Positions 25,792 through 34,844 of a stretch of DNA of 43,880 nt are shown here, piece after piece. The DNA is from an uncultured Prevotellaceae bacterium (lineage in GTDB: Bacteria > Bacteroidota > Bacteroidia > Bacteroidales > Bacteroidaceae). Position 1 is the first letter of the stretch, and the number at the start of each line of letters is the position of its first letter. A model generated the notes under the pieces. The model worked only from the letters and a program-made list of their open reading frames with translations, ran no database searches and was not told the DNA's origin. The stretch lies in assembly GCA_902795605.1 (NCBI GenBank), contig CADBLU010000103.1, positions 1-43,880 of the forward strand, written 5' to 3'. The position numbers and the translations under genes were made by a program.

Positions 25792-26304
25792 ATGGAACTA
25801 GAAAAAAAGGTTTTGAGCCGTGAGATACAGACATTGCTCTATGAGTCGGGCAAGACACTTGGCACGGCCGAGAGTTGCACGGGTGGAAGGATTGCCGAGG
25901 CCATCATCTCCATCCCTGGAGCGTCAGAATATTTCAAAGGCTCCATCGTGTCATATTCCAACGACGTGAAGGAGCGTTTGCTCCATGTAGACCATCAGCT
26001 CATCGAAGAGAAGACGGCCGTGTGCGAGGAGGTGGCGATGGCCATGGTGCGCGGTGCCTGCGAGACGCTTCAGGTGGACTATGCCATTGCGGCCACGGGA
26101 ATCGCAGGTCCCGGCGGCGGCACGAAAGAAATCCCTGTAGGCACCATCTGGCTGGCTTTCGGCTCGCACGACGACGTGCGGACACTCAAGCTGGAAACTG
26201 ATGAGGGTCGCGACAAAAATCTCTCTGTGGCCACGTTCAAGGCCCTTCAGGGATTCCTCGCCTACATCAACGAGCACATTGTGAAGAAGGAAGCAGAAGA
26301 GTGA
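25792..26304 (+). CDS. pncC: Nicotinamide-nucleotide amidase (CinA C-terminal domain)
   Basis: 170 residues, the stand-alone CinA C-terminal domain. Deamidates nicotinamide mononucleotide to nicotinic acid mononucleotide for NAD recycling. Signatures: LGTAESCTGGRIAEAI (catalytic Ser region), GSIVSYSNDVKERLL, AIAATGIAGPGGGTKEIPVGTIWLAF. The N-terminal molybdopterin-binding-like domain of full CinA is absent, as in many bacteria. A clear terminator hairpin follows, closing the operon. nadE, acting later in the same pathway, is about 12 kb downstream. Confidence 0.93.
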   Translation: MELEKKVLSREIQTLLYESGKTLGTAESCTGGRIAEAIISIPGASEYFKGSIVSYSNDVKERLLHVDHQLIEEKTAVCEEVAMAMVRGACETLQVDYAIAATGIAGPGGGTKEIPVGTIWLAFGSHDDVRTLKLETDEGRDKNLSVATFKALQGFLAYINEHIVKKEAEE

Positions 26305-26323
26305 TTCTGTCTCTCAAAAGTGA

Positions 26324-26360
26324 AAAGATTCTTAAAATTACGGTTTTAGGAATCTTTTTT
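26324..26360 (+). terminator. Intrinsic terminator after pncC
   Basis: AAAGATTC (26324-26331) pairs with GAATCTTT (26350-26357), with an inner TAAAA/TTTTA extension around a TTACGG loop, then a T-run to 26360. Confidence 0.75.
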
Positions 26361-26405
26361 AATATTATTTAGTCAGTATTCTTCGCCATTGATGTATTAT
26401 TGTTG

Positions 26406-26413
26406 TAATTTTG
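26406..26413 (+). promoter_or_regulatory. -7 promoter element of the Bat operon
   Basis: TAATTTTG matches TAnnTTTG and lies about 65 nt before the MoxR ATG at 26478. ATTG at 26388-26391 is closer than the ideal -33 spacing. It lies just after the pncC terminator, so it marks a new transcription unit. Confidence 0.55.
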
Positions 26414-26477
26414 CGTTGGATTTCGGCACGATGCCGGAGAATCTATTGGAAATAACATCAAAAAAAGACAATAAGAC

Positions 26478-27473
26478 ATGGCAGAATCATTCGATATCCG
26501 CGAACTCAACGTGCGGATAGAACAGCAAAGCGCGTTTGTGTCAAGCCTCACAATGGGCATGGACCGCGTCATCGTAGGACAGAAGCATCTGGTTGATTCA
26601 CTTCTTATCGGACTCCTCAGCGATGGTCATATCCTGCTTGAGGGCGTGCCGGGACTGGCCAAGACACTGGCCATTAAGACACTGGCTCAACTCATCGATG
26701 CTAAGTACAGCCGCATACAGTTTACCCCCGACCTGCTTCCTGCCGATGTGGTAGGCACGATGATCTATTCGCAGAAAGAAGAGATCTTCCAGGTGAAGAA
26801 AGGTCCGGTGTTTGCCAATTTCGTGCTGGCCGATGAGATCAACCGCGCCCCTGCCAAGGTGCAGAGTGCACTCCTCGAGGCCATGCAAGAGCATCAGGTG
26901 ACTATCGGTGAGCAGACATTTGCCTTGCCCGACCCCTTCCTCGTGATGGCCACGCAGAACCCCATCGAGCAGGAGGGCACCTATCAGTTGCCTGAGGCAC
27001 AGGTCGACCGTTTCATGCTCAAGGCCGTCATCGACTATCCTACGCTCGAGGAGGAGAAGATGATTATCCGTGAGAACCTGCACAAGAGTCTGCCCGAAGT
27101 GAAGCCCGTCACCACCGCCGCCGAGATTATCGCTGCCCGCGACGTGGTGCGTCAGGTATACATCGACGAGAAAATCGAGCAGTATATCGCCGACATCGTC
27201 TTTGCCACACGCTATCCTGAGCGCTATCATCTCAACGACCTTCGCGACCTCATCAGCTTCGGCGGTTCACCGCGTGCCAGTATCAGTCTGGCCAGGGCAG
27301 CCCGTGCCTACGCATTCATCAAGCGCCGCGGCTTCGTGGTGCCCGAGGACGTGAAGGCCATCGTCCACGACGTGCTCCGCCACCGCATCGGTCTCACCTA
27401 CGAGGCAGAGGCCAGCAATGTGAGGAGCGAGGAGATTATCAGCCGTATCATCAACCAGGTGGAGGTGCCTTGA
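26478..27473 (+). CDS. MoxR-family AAA+ ATPase, first gene of the Bat operon
   Basis: 331 residues, cytosolic. Walker A is GVPGLAKT (about residues 56-63), Walker B FVLADEINRAP, sensor 1 MATQNPIEQEGTYQLPEAQ (the MoxR signature), sensor 2 GGSPRASISLARAARA. MoxR ATPases act as chaperones that insert metals or remodel proteins together with VWA proteins, which fits the two VWA genes and the DUF58 gene that follow. The stop overlaps the next start (TGATG at 27471-27475). Closest role: ATPase of the Bacteroides aerotolerance (Bat) system, whose exact function is still debated. Confidence 0.93.
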   Translation: MAESFDIRELNVRIEQQSAFVSSLTMGMDRVIVGQKHLVDSLLIGLLSDGHILLEGVPGLAKTLAIKTLAQLIDAKYSRIQFTPDLLPADVVGTMIYSQKEEIFQVKKGPVFANFVLADEINRAPAKVQSALLEAMQEHQVTIGEQTFALPDPFLVMATQNPIEQEGTYQLPEAQVDRFMLKAVIDYPTLEEEKMIIRENLHKSLPEVKPVTTAAEIIAARDVVRQVYIDEKIEQYIADIVFATRYPERYHLNDLRDLISFGGSPRASISLARAARAYAFIKRRGFVVPEDVKAIVHDVLRHRIGLTYEAEASNVRSEEIISRIINQVEVP

Positions 27474-28345
27474 TGGAAACCTCGGAGTTGCTGAAAAAAG
27501 TTCGGCAGATTGAGATCCGCACACGTCGGCTGAGTCAGAACATCTTCGCCGGCCAGTATCACTCTGCTTTCAAGGGCAGGGGTATGGCCTTCTCGGAGGT
27601 GAGAGAGTATCAGTACGGCGACGATGTGCGCGATATCGACTGGAACGTGCCGGCGCGCTTCCACCGGCCTTTTGTCAAGGTGTTTGAGGAGGAGCGCGAA
27701 CTCACCGTCATGCTGCTCGTCGATGTCAGCGGGTCGCTCGATTTCGGCACAGTGAGGCAGACCAAACGCGATATGGTGGCCGAGATAGCCGCCACGCTCG
27801 CTTTCAGCGCCATACAGAACAACGACAAGATAGGCGTGGTGTTCTTCTCCGACCAGATAGAGAAATATATCCCGCCGAAGAAAGGCCGCAAGCACATCCT
27901 CTATATCATCCGCGAGATGCTCGACTTCCGCCCCCAGAGCCTCCGCACCGACGTGGGCATGGCCGTGGAGTTCCTCACACGTGTGATGAAGCGCAGCTGC
28001 ACGGCGTTTCTGATGAGCGACTTCTTCGTGAGAAACGATTTCAGCAGTCAGCTCACCATCGCCAACCAGAAGCACGACGTGGTGGCCATACAGGTCTACG
28101 ACCAGCGTGCCAAGGAGTTGCCCGACGTGGGACTCATGCGTATCCGCGATGCCGAGACAGGCCATGAAATGGTCATCGACACGAGCAGCAAGCGGCTTCG
28201 CCATGCCCACACAGCGCATTGGTTCAAGCGCCAGGCGCAGTTGCGCCAGACATTGACCAAGAGCAATGTCGACCATGTGTCTATCTCCACTGGCGAAGAT
28301 TACGTGAAGTCGTTGCGGATGCTCTTCGATATGCGAACCAAATAA
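27473..28345 (+). CDS. DUF58 domain protein with VWA-like fold
   Basis: 290 residues, cytosolic, no membrane segment. The DUF58 signature GMAFSEVREYQYGDDVRDIDWNVPARFHRPFVKVFEEERE is intact (residues about 40-80), followed by a VWA-like fold with the metal site LLVDVSGSLDFG and a second acidic loop near FLMSDFFV. In MoxR operons this protein is thought to be a partner of the ATPase. The start overlaps the moxR stop, and the next gene follows after 9 bases. Confidence 0.9.
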   Translation: METSELLKKVRQIEIRTRRLSQNIFAGQYHSAFKGRGMAFSEVREYQYGDDVRDIDWNVPARFHRPFVKVFEEERELTVMLLVDVSGSLDFGTVRQTKRDMVAEIAATLAFSAIQNNDKIGVVFFSDQIEKYIPPKKGRKHILYIIREMLDFRPQSLRTDVGMAVEFLTRVMKRSCTAFLMSDFFVRNDFSSQLTIANQKHDVVAIQVYDQRAKELPDVGLMRIRDAETGHEMVIDTSSKRLRHAHTAHWFKRQAQLRQTLTKSNVDHVSISTGEDYVKSLRMLFDMRTK

Positions 28346-28354
28346 GGACCGAAG

Positions 28355-29428
28355 ATGAAACGAACAGAAATCCTCTTACTGCTGTTTGGCGTCTGCATGC
28401 TTTCACTGGCACAGGTGAAGGTGGACGTGAGTATCGACCCGCAGGAAATCCTCGTGGGCGAGCAGTCGCGTCTCACCGTGAGTGTCACGATGAAAGAAGG
28501 GCAGACAGCGCAGTTCCCGATATACAAATATGCCGAGCCTTTAGTGCCCGGCGTAGAGGTGCTCGAGGTGGGCGCCCCCGACACGGCGCGCACTGGCGAC
28601 CAACAGTTGAAGGTGACTCAGGTGTATACCCTCACCTCATTCGACGACACCCTCTATTATCTTCCACCGATGGAAGTGAAGGTCGACGGGAAAAGCTATC
28701 CCTCGAAAAACCTTGCGCTGAAAGTGCTGACGATAGAGATTGACACGCTGCATCCCAACCAGTTCTTCCCGCCGAAGACGGTGCAGACACCGCCTTTTGA
28801 CTGGAGTGAGTGGGCGCCGCTCTTCTGGCTCAGTGTGCTGGCCTTGCTGCTGATGGCCTTGGTGGCCTATCTCTATGTGAGGCTCCGCGACAACAAACCC
28901 ATCATCTCGCGCATCCGCATCATCAAGCATGTGCCTGCCCACCAGAAAGCCATGCAGGCCATCGAGAAGATCAAGGCCGACAATGCCGATATGGCCTACG
29001 ACCAGAAAGAGTATTATACCCGTCTGACCGACACGCTCCGCACCTATCTCGAAGAGCGCTTTGGCATCCAGGCTATGGAGATGACCAGCGGTGAGATCAT
29101 CGAACAGTTGCGCAACGAGGAGGACCAGAGTAAGATAGAGGAGTTGCGCCAACTCCTTGAGACAGCCGACCTTGTGAAATTCGCCAAGCATTCCGCCCTG
29201 CTCGATGAGCGTGGCCGCAATATGGCCAGTGTGGTCGACTTCATCCAGACCACGAAGCGCGACGAGCAGCCCACGATAGAGAAAGTGGAACCGCAACTCA
29301 CCGACAGCGAGCGCCGTACGCGCCGCTCTCGCACCATCATCATCACACTCATCACGCTCCTTTCGCTGGCGGCAGTGGCACTGCTTGTCTATGTGATATG
29401 GCAGGCGGCTGCGGTGATGCTGATATGA
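28355..29428 (+). CDS. Bat-operon membrane protein with BatD-like periplasmic domain
   Basis: 357 residues. Signal peptide (about 1-20), a beta-sandwich periplasmic domain (about 22-130; VSIDPQEILVGEQSRLTVSV, LPPMEVKVDGKSY) like the first domain of BatD, a transmembrane helix (about 152-174), a cytoplasmic helical part (about 180-300; YYTRLTDTLRTYLEERFGIQAMEMTSGEII, like the DUF4381-type tail of BatD proteins) and a second C-terminal helix (about 328-355). Conserved at this place in Bacteroidota Bat operons and usually called hypothetical. By architecture it is a reduced BatD-like protein; role inferred from context only. Confidence 0.75.
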   Translation: MKRTEILLLLFGVCMLSLAQVKVDVSIDPQEILVGEQSRLTVSVTMKEGQTAQFPIYKYAEPLVPGVEVLEVGAPDTARTGDQQLKVTQVYTLTSFDDTLYYLPPMEVKVDGKSYPSKNLALKVLTIEIDTLHPNQFFPPKTVQTPPFDWSEWAPLFWLSVLALLLMALVAYLYVRLRDNKPIISRIRIIKHVPAHQKAMQAIEKIKADNADMAYDQKEYYTRLTDTLRTYLEERFGIQAMEMTSGEIIEQLRNEEDQSKIEELRQLLETADLVKFAKHSALLDERGRNMASVVDFIQTTKRDEQPTIEKVEPQLTDSERRTRRSRTIIITLITLLSLAAVALLVYVIWQAAAVMLI

Positions 29429-29450
29429 CCCAATAAAAAAGCAAGACGTC

Positions 29451-30449
29451 ATGCAATTCATCAACAAAGAATATTTCCTGCTGCTCCTGCTTCTCATACC
29501 CTATCTGCTGTGGTATTTCCTCTACAGGAAGAAGACGGAGCCGGCCATGAGGATGAGCGACACCTTCCCCTACCAGTTCGCACCCAAGAGCTGGAGGGTG
29601 AGGCTCCTTCATCTGCCGATGTTGCTCAGGATCTTTACCTTCGTCATGATGGTGACCATCCTCGCGCGGCCGCAGACCCATAACTCATGGGGCGAGAAGA
29701 CGGTCGAGGGAATCGACATCATGCTTTCGATGGACGTCTCGACCAGTATGCTGGCCGAGGACCTGCGCCCTAACCGTCTTGAGGCGGCCAAGGAGGTGGC
29801 AGCGGAGTTTATCTCCGGCCGTCCCGACGACAATATCGGACTCAATATCTTCGCCGGAGAGGCCTTCACCCAGTGTCCGATGACCACCGACCACCAGTCG
29901 CTCATCAACCTGCTGCTCAATGTGCGCACAGATATTGCCGCCCGCGGACTCATCGAGGACGGCACCGCCATCGGCATGGGCCTTGCCAATGCCGTGAGCC
30001 GTCTGAAGGACAGCAAGTCGAAGAGTAAGGTGGTGATCCTGCTCACCGATGGCAGCAACAACATGGGCGACATCTCTCCGATGACAGCCGCCAATATCGC
30101 CAAGAGTTTCGGCATCAGGGTCTACACTATCGCCGTGGGCACCAACAAGGTGGCCCGCTATCCCATGGCCGTGGGTGGGACGATACAATATGTCAACATG
30201 GCGGTGGAGATAGACACGAAGACCTTGCGTGACATCGCTGCCACTACCGACGGCAATTTCTATCGTGCCACCAATAAGTCGGAGTTGAAGAAAATCTATC
30301 AGGACATCGACAAACTGGAGAAGAGCCGCTTCGATGTGAAGAAGTTCAGCAAGCGCTATGAGGCCTACCAGCCTTTCGCCATTGCTGCCCTTGTGTCGCT
30401 GCTGCTCGAACTCCTGCTGAGGATCACGGTGTTCAGACGTATTCCTTAA
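29451..30449 (+). CDS. batA: VWA-domain membrane protein BatA
   Basis: 332 residues. Two N-terminal transmembrane helices (about 8-24 and 55-72), a VWA domain (about 88-275) with intact metal-ion site (MLSMDVSTSM; later Thr in EDGTAIGMGLANA; Asp in ILLTDGSNNMGD), and a C-terminal helix (about 305-325). The VWA domain probably faces the periplasm and binds partner proteins through a divalent metal. It is followed after 13 bases by a second VWA gene of the same layout (batB), the hallmark pair of the Bat operon. Confidence 0.9.
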   Translation: MQFINKEYFLLLLLLIPYLLWYFLYRKKTEPAMRMSDTFPYQFAPKSWRVRLLHLPMLLRIFTFVMMVTILARPQTHNSWGEKTVEGIDIMLSMDVSTSMLAEDLRPNRLEAAKEVAAEFISGRPDDNIGLNIFAGEAFTQCPMTTDHQSLINLLLNVRTDIAARGLIEDGTAIGMGLANAVSRLKDSKSKSKVVILLTDGSNNMGDISPMTAANIAKSFGIRVYTIAVGTNKVARYPMAVGGTIQYVNMAVEIDTKTLRDIAATTDGNFYRATNKSELKKIYQDIDKLEKSRFDVKKFSKRYEAYQPFAIAALVSLLLELLLRITVFRRIP

Positions 30450-30462
30450 AACGAGTATCTAT

Positions 30463-31503
30463 ATGTTCAGATTTGAGAATCCCGTCTATCTTTATATCCT
30501 CCTGGTCATCCCCTTGCTCGTGATGGTCAGGATCCTCTCTGATATCCGCCGCAAGAAGCGGCTTGCCAGGTTTGGCGACAGGCAGTTGGTGAACGAGATG
30601 ATGGAAGACGTGTCGACCCTGCGCCCGAAGGTGAAGTTCTGGCTGCTCCTCTCCGCGCTGGCCCTCCTCATCATCGCGCTGGCCCGTCCGCAGATGGGCA
30701 CCCGCATCAGCCGTGAGAAACGGCAGGGCATCGAGGCGATTATCTGCATGGATATCTCCAACTCGATGCTGGCCACCGACGTGGCTCCCTCGCGCTTGGC
30801 CAAGAGCAAACTGCTGGTGGAAAACATGGTCGACAAGTTCGTCAACGACAAGGTGGGACTCATCGTCTATGCCGGCGATGCTTTCGTGCAGTTGCCTATC
30901 ACCAGCGATTATGTGTCGGCCAAGATGTTCATGCACAGCATCACCCCGTCGCTCATCGCCTCGCAAGGCACCGACATTGCCGCGGCCATCAACCTGGCAC
31001 TTCACAGCTTCACTCCCGATGAGAAGGCCGGCAAGGCTATCATTCTCATCACCGACGGTGAGGACCATGAGGGCCGTGCGCTGGAGATGGCCAAGGAGGC
31101 GAAAGAGAGAGGCGTCAGGGTGTTTATCCTCGGCGTGGGCACCCAGCACGGGTCGACCATCAAGATGAGCGACGGCCACTATATGACAGACAATACGGGA
31201 GAGACCGTCATCACACGGCTCAATGAGTCGATGTGTAAGGAGATTGCCGCTGCCGGCAGTGGCACTTATATCCATGTAGACAACACCAGCGAGGCGCAGC
31301 AGCGTCTCGACGATGAAATCTCCAAGATGCAGAAAGGCGAAGTGGAGAGCATCATCTACAGTGAGTATGCCGAGCAGTTTCAGGCGGTGGTGCTTATCGC
31401 GCTGCTCCTGCTCATCCTCGAGGTGCTCATCTATGAGCGCACCAACCCGTTGCTGCGCCATGTGCGTCTCTTCAAAAAACGTGATACCAAGACTGACAAT
31501 TGA
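30463..31503 (+). CDS. batB: VWA-domain membrane protein BatB
   Basis: 346 residues, same plan as BatA: two N-terminal helices (about 5-22 and 58-75), a VWA domain with metal site ICMDISNSML, ASQGTDIAAAINLAL and ILITDGEDHEG, and a C-terminal helix (about 307-325) followed by a basic cytoplasmic tail (RLFKKRDTKTDN). It is a diverged paralogue of BatA. The TPR protein gene starts 6 bases downstream. Confidence 0.9.
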   Translation: MFRFENPVYLYILLVIPLLVMVRILSDIRRKKRLARFGDRQLVNEMMEDVSTLRPKVKFWLLLSALALLIIALARPQMGTRISREKRQGIEAIICMDISNSMLATDVAPSRLAKSKLLVENMVDKFVNDKVGLIVYAGDAFVQLPITSDYVSAKMFMHSITPSLIASQGTDIAAAINLALHSFTPDEKAGKAIILITDGEDHEGRALEMAKEAKERGVRVFILGVGTQHGSTIKMSDGHYMTDNTGETVITRLNESMCKEIAAAGSGTYIHVDNTSEAQQRLDDEISKMQKGEVESIIYSEYAEQFQAVVLIALLLLILEVLIYERTNPLLRHVRLFKKRDTKTDN

Positions 31504-31509
31504 CAAGAT

Positions 31510-32244
31510 ATGCTTAGTAAATGTAAATATATCCTCTGTGTCATAGTGATGCTGGCCGTCGGCGGACATGCTGCCGCCCAGACCGACCGGCAGCATGTCC
31601 GCAAGGGCAATGTGCTGTTCAGGAAAGGTGATTTCAGCAAAGCCGCCGTGGAGTACCAGAAAGCGCTCTCGCTGAATGAGCACAACACGCAAGCTGTCTA
31701 CAACCTTGGGTGCGCTGCCCTGCAGATGGGCAACGACTCACTGGCCGTGGAACAGTTCAAGGCGGCCGGTCAGGCAGAGCCCAACAAGATCAGGCGTGCC
31801 ATGGCCTATCATAACATTGGTGTGGTGTTTCAGTCGCACCAGCAATACGGCGAGGCCATAGAAGCCTATAAGGAAGCCTTGCGCAACAACCCCGCCGACA
31901 ATGAGACGAGATACAATCTCGTGCTCTGCAAACGGCAGCAGCAGCAAGACCAACAGGATCAGCAGAACAAGCAGAATCAGCCGAACAAAGACCAGAACAA
32001 GGATCAGAATAAGGACCAGAACAAGGATCAGAATAAGGATCAGAACAAAGACCAGAATAAGGACAACGACCAGGACAAAGACAAGAATCAGCAAGACCAG
32101 TCGCAGCAGCCGCGGCAGCAGATGAGCAAGGAGAACGCCGAGCGTCTGCTCGACGCTGCCGTGCAGGAGGAGAAGCGGACGCAGGACAAGCTGAAGAAAG
32201 CCATGCAGCAGCCTCGCAAGAGAGTGCTTCAGAAGAACTGGTAA
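31510..32244 (+). CDS. batC: TPR protein BatC with low-complexity Asn-Lys-Asp-Gln tail
   Basis: 244 residues. Signal peptide (about 1-24, GGHAAAQ), three TPR-like helix pairs (about 30-135; GNVLFRKGDFSKAAVEYQKALSLN, AVYNLGCAALQMGNDSLAVEQFKAA, AYHNIGVVFQSHQQYGEAIEAYKEAL), then a charged low-complexity stretch (about 140-205) built from NKDQ units, and a helical tail with KENAERLLDAAVQEEKRTQDKLKKA. Periplasmic; TPRs would bind the VWA proteins. The repeat unit makes tract length likely to vary between strains. Confidence 0.88.
   Translation: MLSKCKYILCVIVMLAVGGHAAAQTDRQHVRKGNVLFRKGDFSKAAVEYQKALSLNEHNTQAVYNLGCAALQMGNDSLAVEQFKAAGQAEPNKIRRAMAYHNIGVVFQSHQQYGEAIEAYKEALRNNPADNETRYNLVLCKRQQQQDQQDQQNKQNQPNKDQNKDQNKDQNKDQNKDQNKDQNKDNDQDKDKNQQDQSQQPRQQMSKENAERLLDAAVQEEKRTQDKLKKAMQQPRKRVLQKNW
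31984..32067 (+). repeat. 12-base tandem repeat inside batC (NKDQ units)
   Basis: Six full 12-base units of the form AAY AAR GAY CAG (starts 31984, 31996, 32008, 32020, 32032, 32044) and a seventh that ends differently (32056-32067). Each unit encodes Asn-Lys-Asp-Gln. Units differ only at third codon positions, so the protein repeat is preserved, and slippage by whole units would keep the frame. Confidence 0.9.
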
Positions 32245-32262
32245 CACACAAGATCAGACGAA

Positions 32263-34827
32263 ATGAGAAAGTACGCTTATATATTATTGATGTTATGGTG
32301 GATGGCGGCTGCCGTCCATGCTCAGCGAATAGTGGTCAACGCCCCCGGACGGGTGACTGCCGGTGAGAATTTCCGGCTCGAGTATACCGTCAATACCAAT
32401 GATGTGAGCGGCCAGTTGAAACTCGGCAACATCCCCGATGCCTTTGAGGTGGTCTACGGACCCAGCGTCTCGCAGCAGCAAAGCTATAGCGTGGTCAACG
32501 GCCATGCCACCAGTTCGTCGTCGATCACTTACACCTACATGCTTATGGGTGTGAAAAACGGCACTTTCACCATCCCCCCAGCACATATCGTCGTCAATGG
32601 CAACACCATCGCTTCGGAGTCGGTGAAGGTCTCCGTCGTGGGCAATGCTTCCCCCGGTGGTGGAGGCACCACCTTCCATCAGGACGAGGACGACCGTCCG
32701 AAGATGCGGAGCGCCGGCAGTGCCATCACCAACAATGACCTTTTTATCAGGGTGAGCGCCAATAAGACTCATGTGCATGAACAAGAGCCCATCCTGCTCA
32801 CATACAAGGTCTATACACTCGTTGACCTCACCCAGTTGAACGGCAAGATGCCCGACCTCACCGGTTTTCACTCACAGGAAGTGGAACTGCCCCAACAGAA
32901 GAATTTCCACCTTGAGCAGGTGAACGGTCGCAACTATAAGTGTGTGACGTGGAGTCAATATGTGATGTATCCTCAGATGACGGGAAAACTTGAGATTCCG
33001 AGCATCACGTTCAAGGGCATCGTCGTGCAGGAGAACCGCAACGTCGACCCCTTTGAGGCTTTCTTCAACGGCGGTTCGGGCTATGTGGAGGTGCAGAGAG
33101 ACATCGTGGCTCCCGGCCTCACCGTCCAGGTGGACTCGCTGCCTGCCCGTCCGTCCAATTTCTCGGGTGGAGTGGGACGCTTCAATATCTCGGCACAGTT
33201 GGAGACCAACGAGGTGAAGGCGGGTGAACCCGTCAAACTGCGTGTCGTGGTTGGCGGTACGGGTAACCTGAAGTTGCTCAAGCAACCTCTGGTGGAATTC
33301 CCCTCCGACTTCGACAAGTATGATCCTGAGGTGACCGACAAGACCAAACTGACTTCCAACGGCGTGGAGGGAAATATGGTGTACGACTTCTTGGCAGTGC
33401 CGAGAAATCCCGGTGAATACACTATCTCACCGGTTGAGCTGGTCTACTACGACACAGGTGTCAATGCCTACAAGAGCGTGAAGACGCAAGAGTTCAAGAT
33501 CACCGTGGCCCCCGGTGACGGCAATGCCAGCGTGAGCGACTTCACCGACATGAAAGACAAAGACATCCATCCCATCAAGAAAGGCAAGGCCACGATGCGC
33601 GAGGCCGATGATTTCTTCTACGACTCCATAGCCTATTGGGTATGGATTGTCGTGCCTCTGCTCATGTTTGTCGCTTTGCTGGCCATCTTCCGCAAGCGTG
33701 CCCTCGACCGTGCCGACATCATCAAGATGAAAGCCAAGAATGCCAACAAGGTGGCCACCAAACGTCTGCAGACCGCCAACCGTCTGATGCTCCAGGGAGA
33801 GAACTCCCTCTTCTATGATGAGGTGCTCAAGGCCCTTTGGGGCTATGTGGGCGACAAACTCAATATGCCCGAGGAGCAGCTCTCGCGCGACAATGTGAGT
33901 GAGAAACTCTCTGCTCGGGGAGTCGACCGTCAGACCATCGACAAATTCATCGAGGCTCTCGATGAGTGTGAATATGAGCGCTACGCGCCCGGCGATGCCA
34001 AAGGCAATATGAACAAGACATTTGAATCGGCCATGACAGCCATTATGGAAATAGAGAAATCGATGAAGGCCCACAGGCGCAGCGGTGCTTCCGCGGCACT
34101 GCTTGTGTTGGCGCTTGTTTTGCCCCTTCATGCTTCTGCCGTCACCAAGGTGGAAGCCGATGCGGAGTATTCGAAGGGCAACTACCAGCAGGCAATCAAG
34201 GATTATGAGGAGTTGTTGAAACAGGGCGTGAATGCAGACGTCTACTATAATCTCGGCAATGCCTACTTCCGTACGGATAATATCACGCTCGCCATCCTCA
34301 ACTACGAGCGTGCCCACATGCTCTCGCCTGGCGATGAAGACATTGAGTTCAACCTTCAGTTTGCCCGTTCGAAGACCATCGATAAGATTACGTCGAAAGA
34401 TGAGCCCTTCTTCTTCAACTGGTATCGCTCACTCGTCACGCTCACCAGCGTCGACCATTGGGCGTATCTGGCCGTCGTGAGCATCATCATGGTGCTCGTG
34501 CTTGTGCTGATGTATCTTTTCGCAGGCAGCCTGCCCCTTCAGAAAATAGGATTCTTCGGAGCTCTCGCTTTCCTGCTTCTGTTCCTGCTGTCCAATCTTT
34601 TTGCCTTTCAGCAGAAGCGTATGCTGGAAAACCGCAACGGAGCCATCGTCGTCTCGTCTTCGGTGAGCGTGAGGAAATCACCTGCCCATAATGCCGAAGC
34701 CGCTTTCGTGCTGCATGAGGGCACGAGAGTTGATGTGACCGACAAGACGATCAAGGGTTGGCGAGAGGTGAAGATTGCTGATGGCCGTGAGGGCTGGTTG
34801 CAAGAGGACAAGATTGAAGAGATATAG
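32263..34827 (+). CDS. batD: BatD-BatE fusion: Bat protein with beta sandwiches, TM helix, TPR and SH3 parts
   Basis: 854 residues. BatD part: signal peptide (about 1-20), several beta-sandwich domains (about 22-440; IVVNAPGRVTAGENFRLEYTV, MLMGVKNGTFTIPPAHI), transmembrane helix (about 455-476) and a cytoplasmic helical segment (to about 600; EVLKALWGYVGDKLNMPEEQLSRDNVSEKL). A second signal-like hydrophobic stretch then appears (about 606-628, SAALLVLALVLPLHASA), followed by a TPR region (about 634-700; YSKGNYQQAIKDYEELLKQ), two more helices (about 731-783) and a bacterial SH3 domain (about 793-854; SVSVRKSPAHNAEAAFVLHEGTRV). That second block equals BatE, a separate gene in Bacteroides. The reading frame is continuous, with no stop or start at the joint. 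Confidence 0.85.
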   Translation: MRKYAYILLMLWWMAAAVHAQRIVVNAPGRVTAGENFRLEYTVNTNDVSGQLKLGNIPDAFEVVYGPSVSQQQSYSVVNGHATSSSSITYTYMLMGVKNGTFTIPPAHIVVNGNTIASESVKVSVVGNASPGGGGTTFHQDEDDRPKMRSAGSAITNNDLFIRVSANKTHVHEQEPILLTYKVYTLVDLTQLNGKMPDLTGFHSQEVELPQQKNFHLEQVNGRNYKCVTWSQYVMYPQMTGKLEIPSITFKGIVVQENRNVDPFEAFFNGGSGYVEVQRDIVAPGLTVQVDSLPARPSNFSGGVGRFNISAQLETNEVKAGEPVKLRVVVGGTGNLKLLKQPLVEFPSDFDKYDPEVTDKTKLTSNGVEGNMVYDFLAVPRNPGEYTISPVELVYYDTGVNAYKSVKTQEFKITVAPGDGNASVSDFTDMKDKDIHPIKKGKATMREADDFFYDSIAYWVWIVVPLLMFVALLAIFRKRALDRADIIKMKAKNANKVATKRLQTANRLMLQGENSLFYDEVLKALWGYVGDKLNMPEEQLSRDNVSEKLSARGVDRQTIDKFIEALDECEYERYAPGDAKGNMNKTFESAMTAIMEIEKSMKAHRRSGASAALLVLALVLPLHASAVTKVEADAEYSKGNYQQAIKDYEELLKQGVNADVYYNLGNAYFRTDNITLAILNYERAHMLSPGDEDIEFNLQFARSKTIDKITSKDEPFFFNWYRSLVTLTSVDHWAYLAVVSIIMVLVLVLMYLFAGSLPLQKIGFFGALAFLLLFLLSNLFAFQQKRMLENRNGAIVVSSSVSVRKSPAHNAEAAFVLHEGTRVDVTDKTIKGWREVKIADGREGWLQEDKIEEI

Positions 34828-34844
34828 ACTAAACTCTCTGTGCC

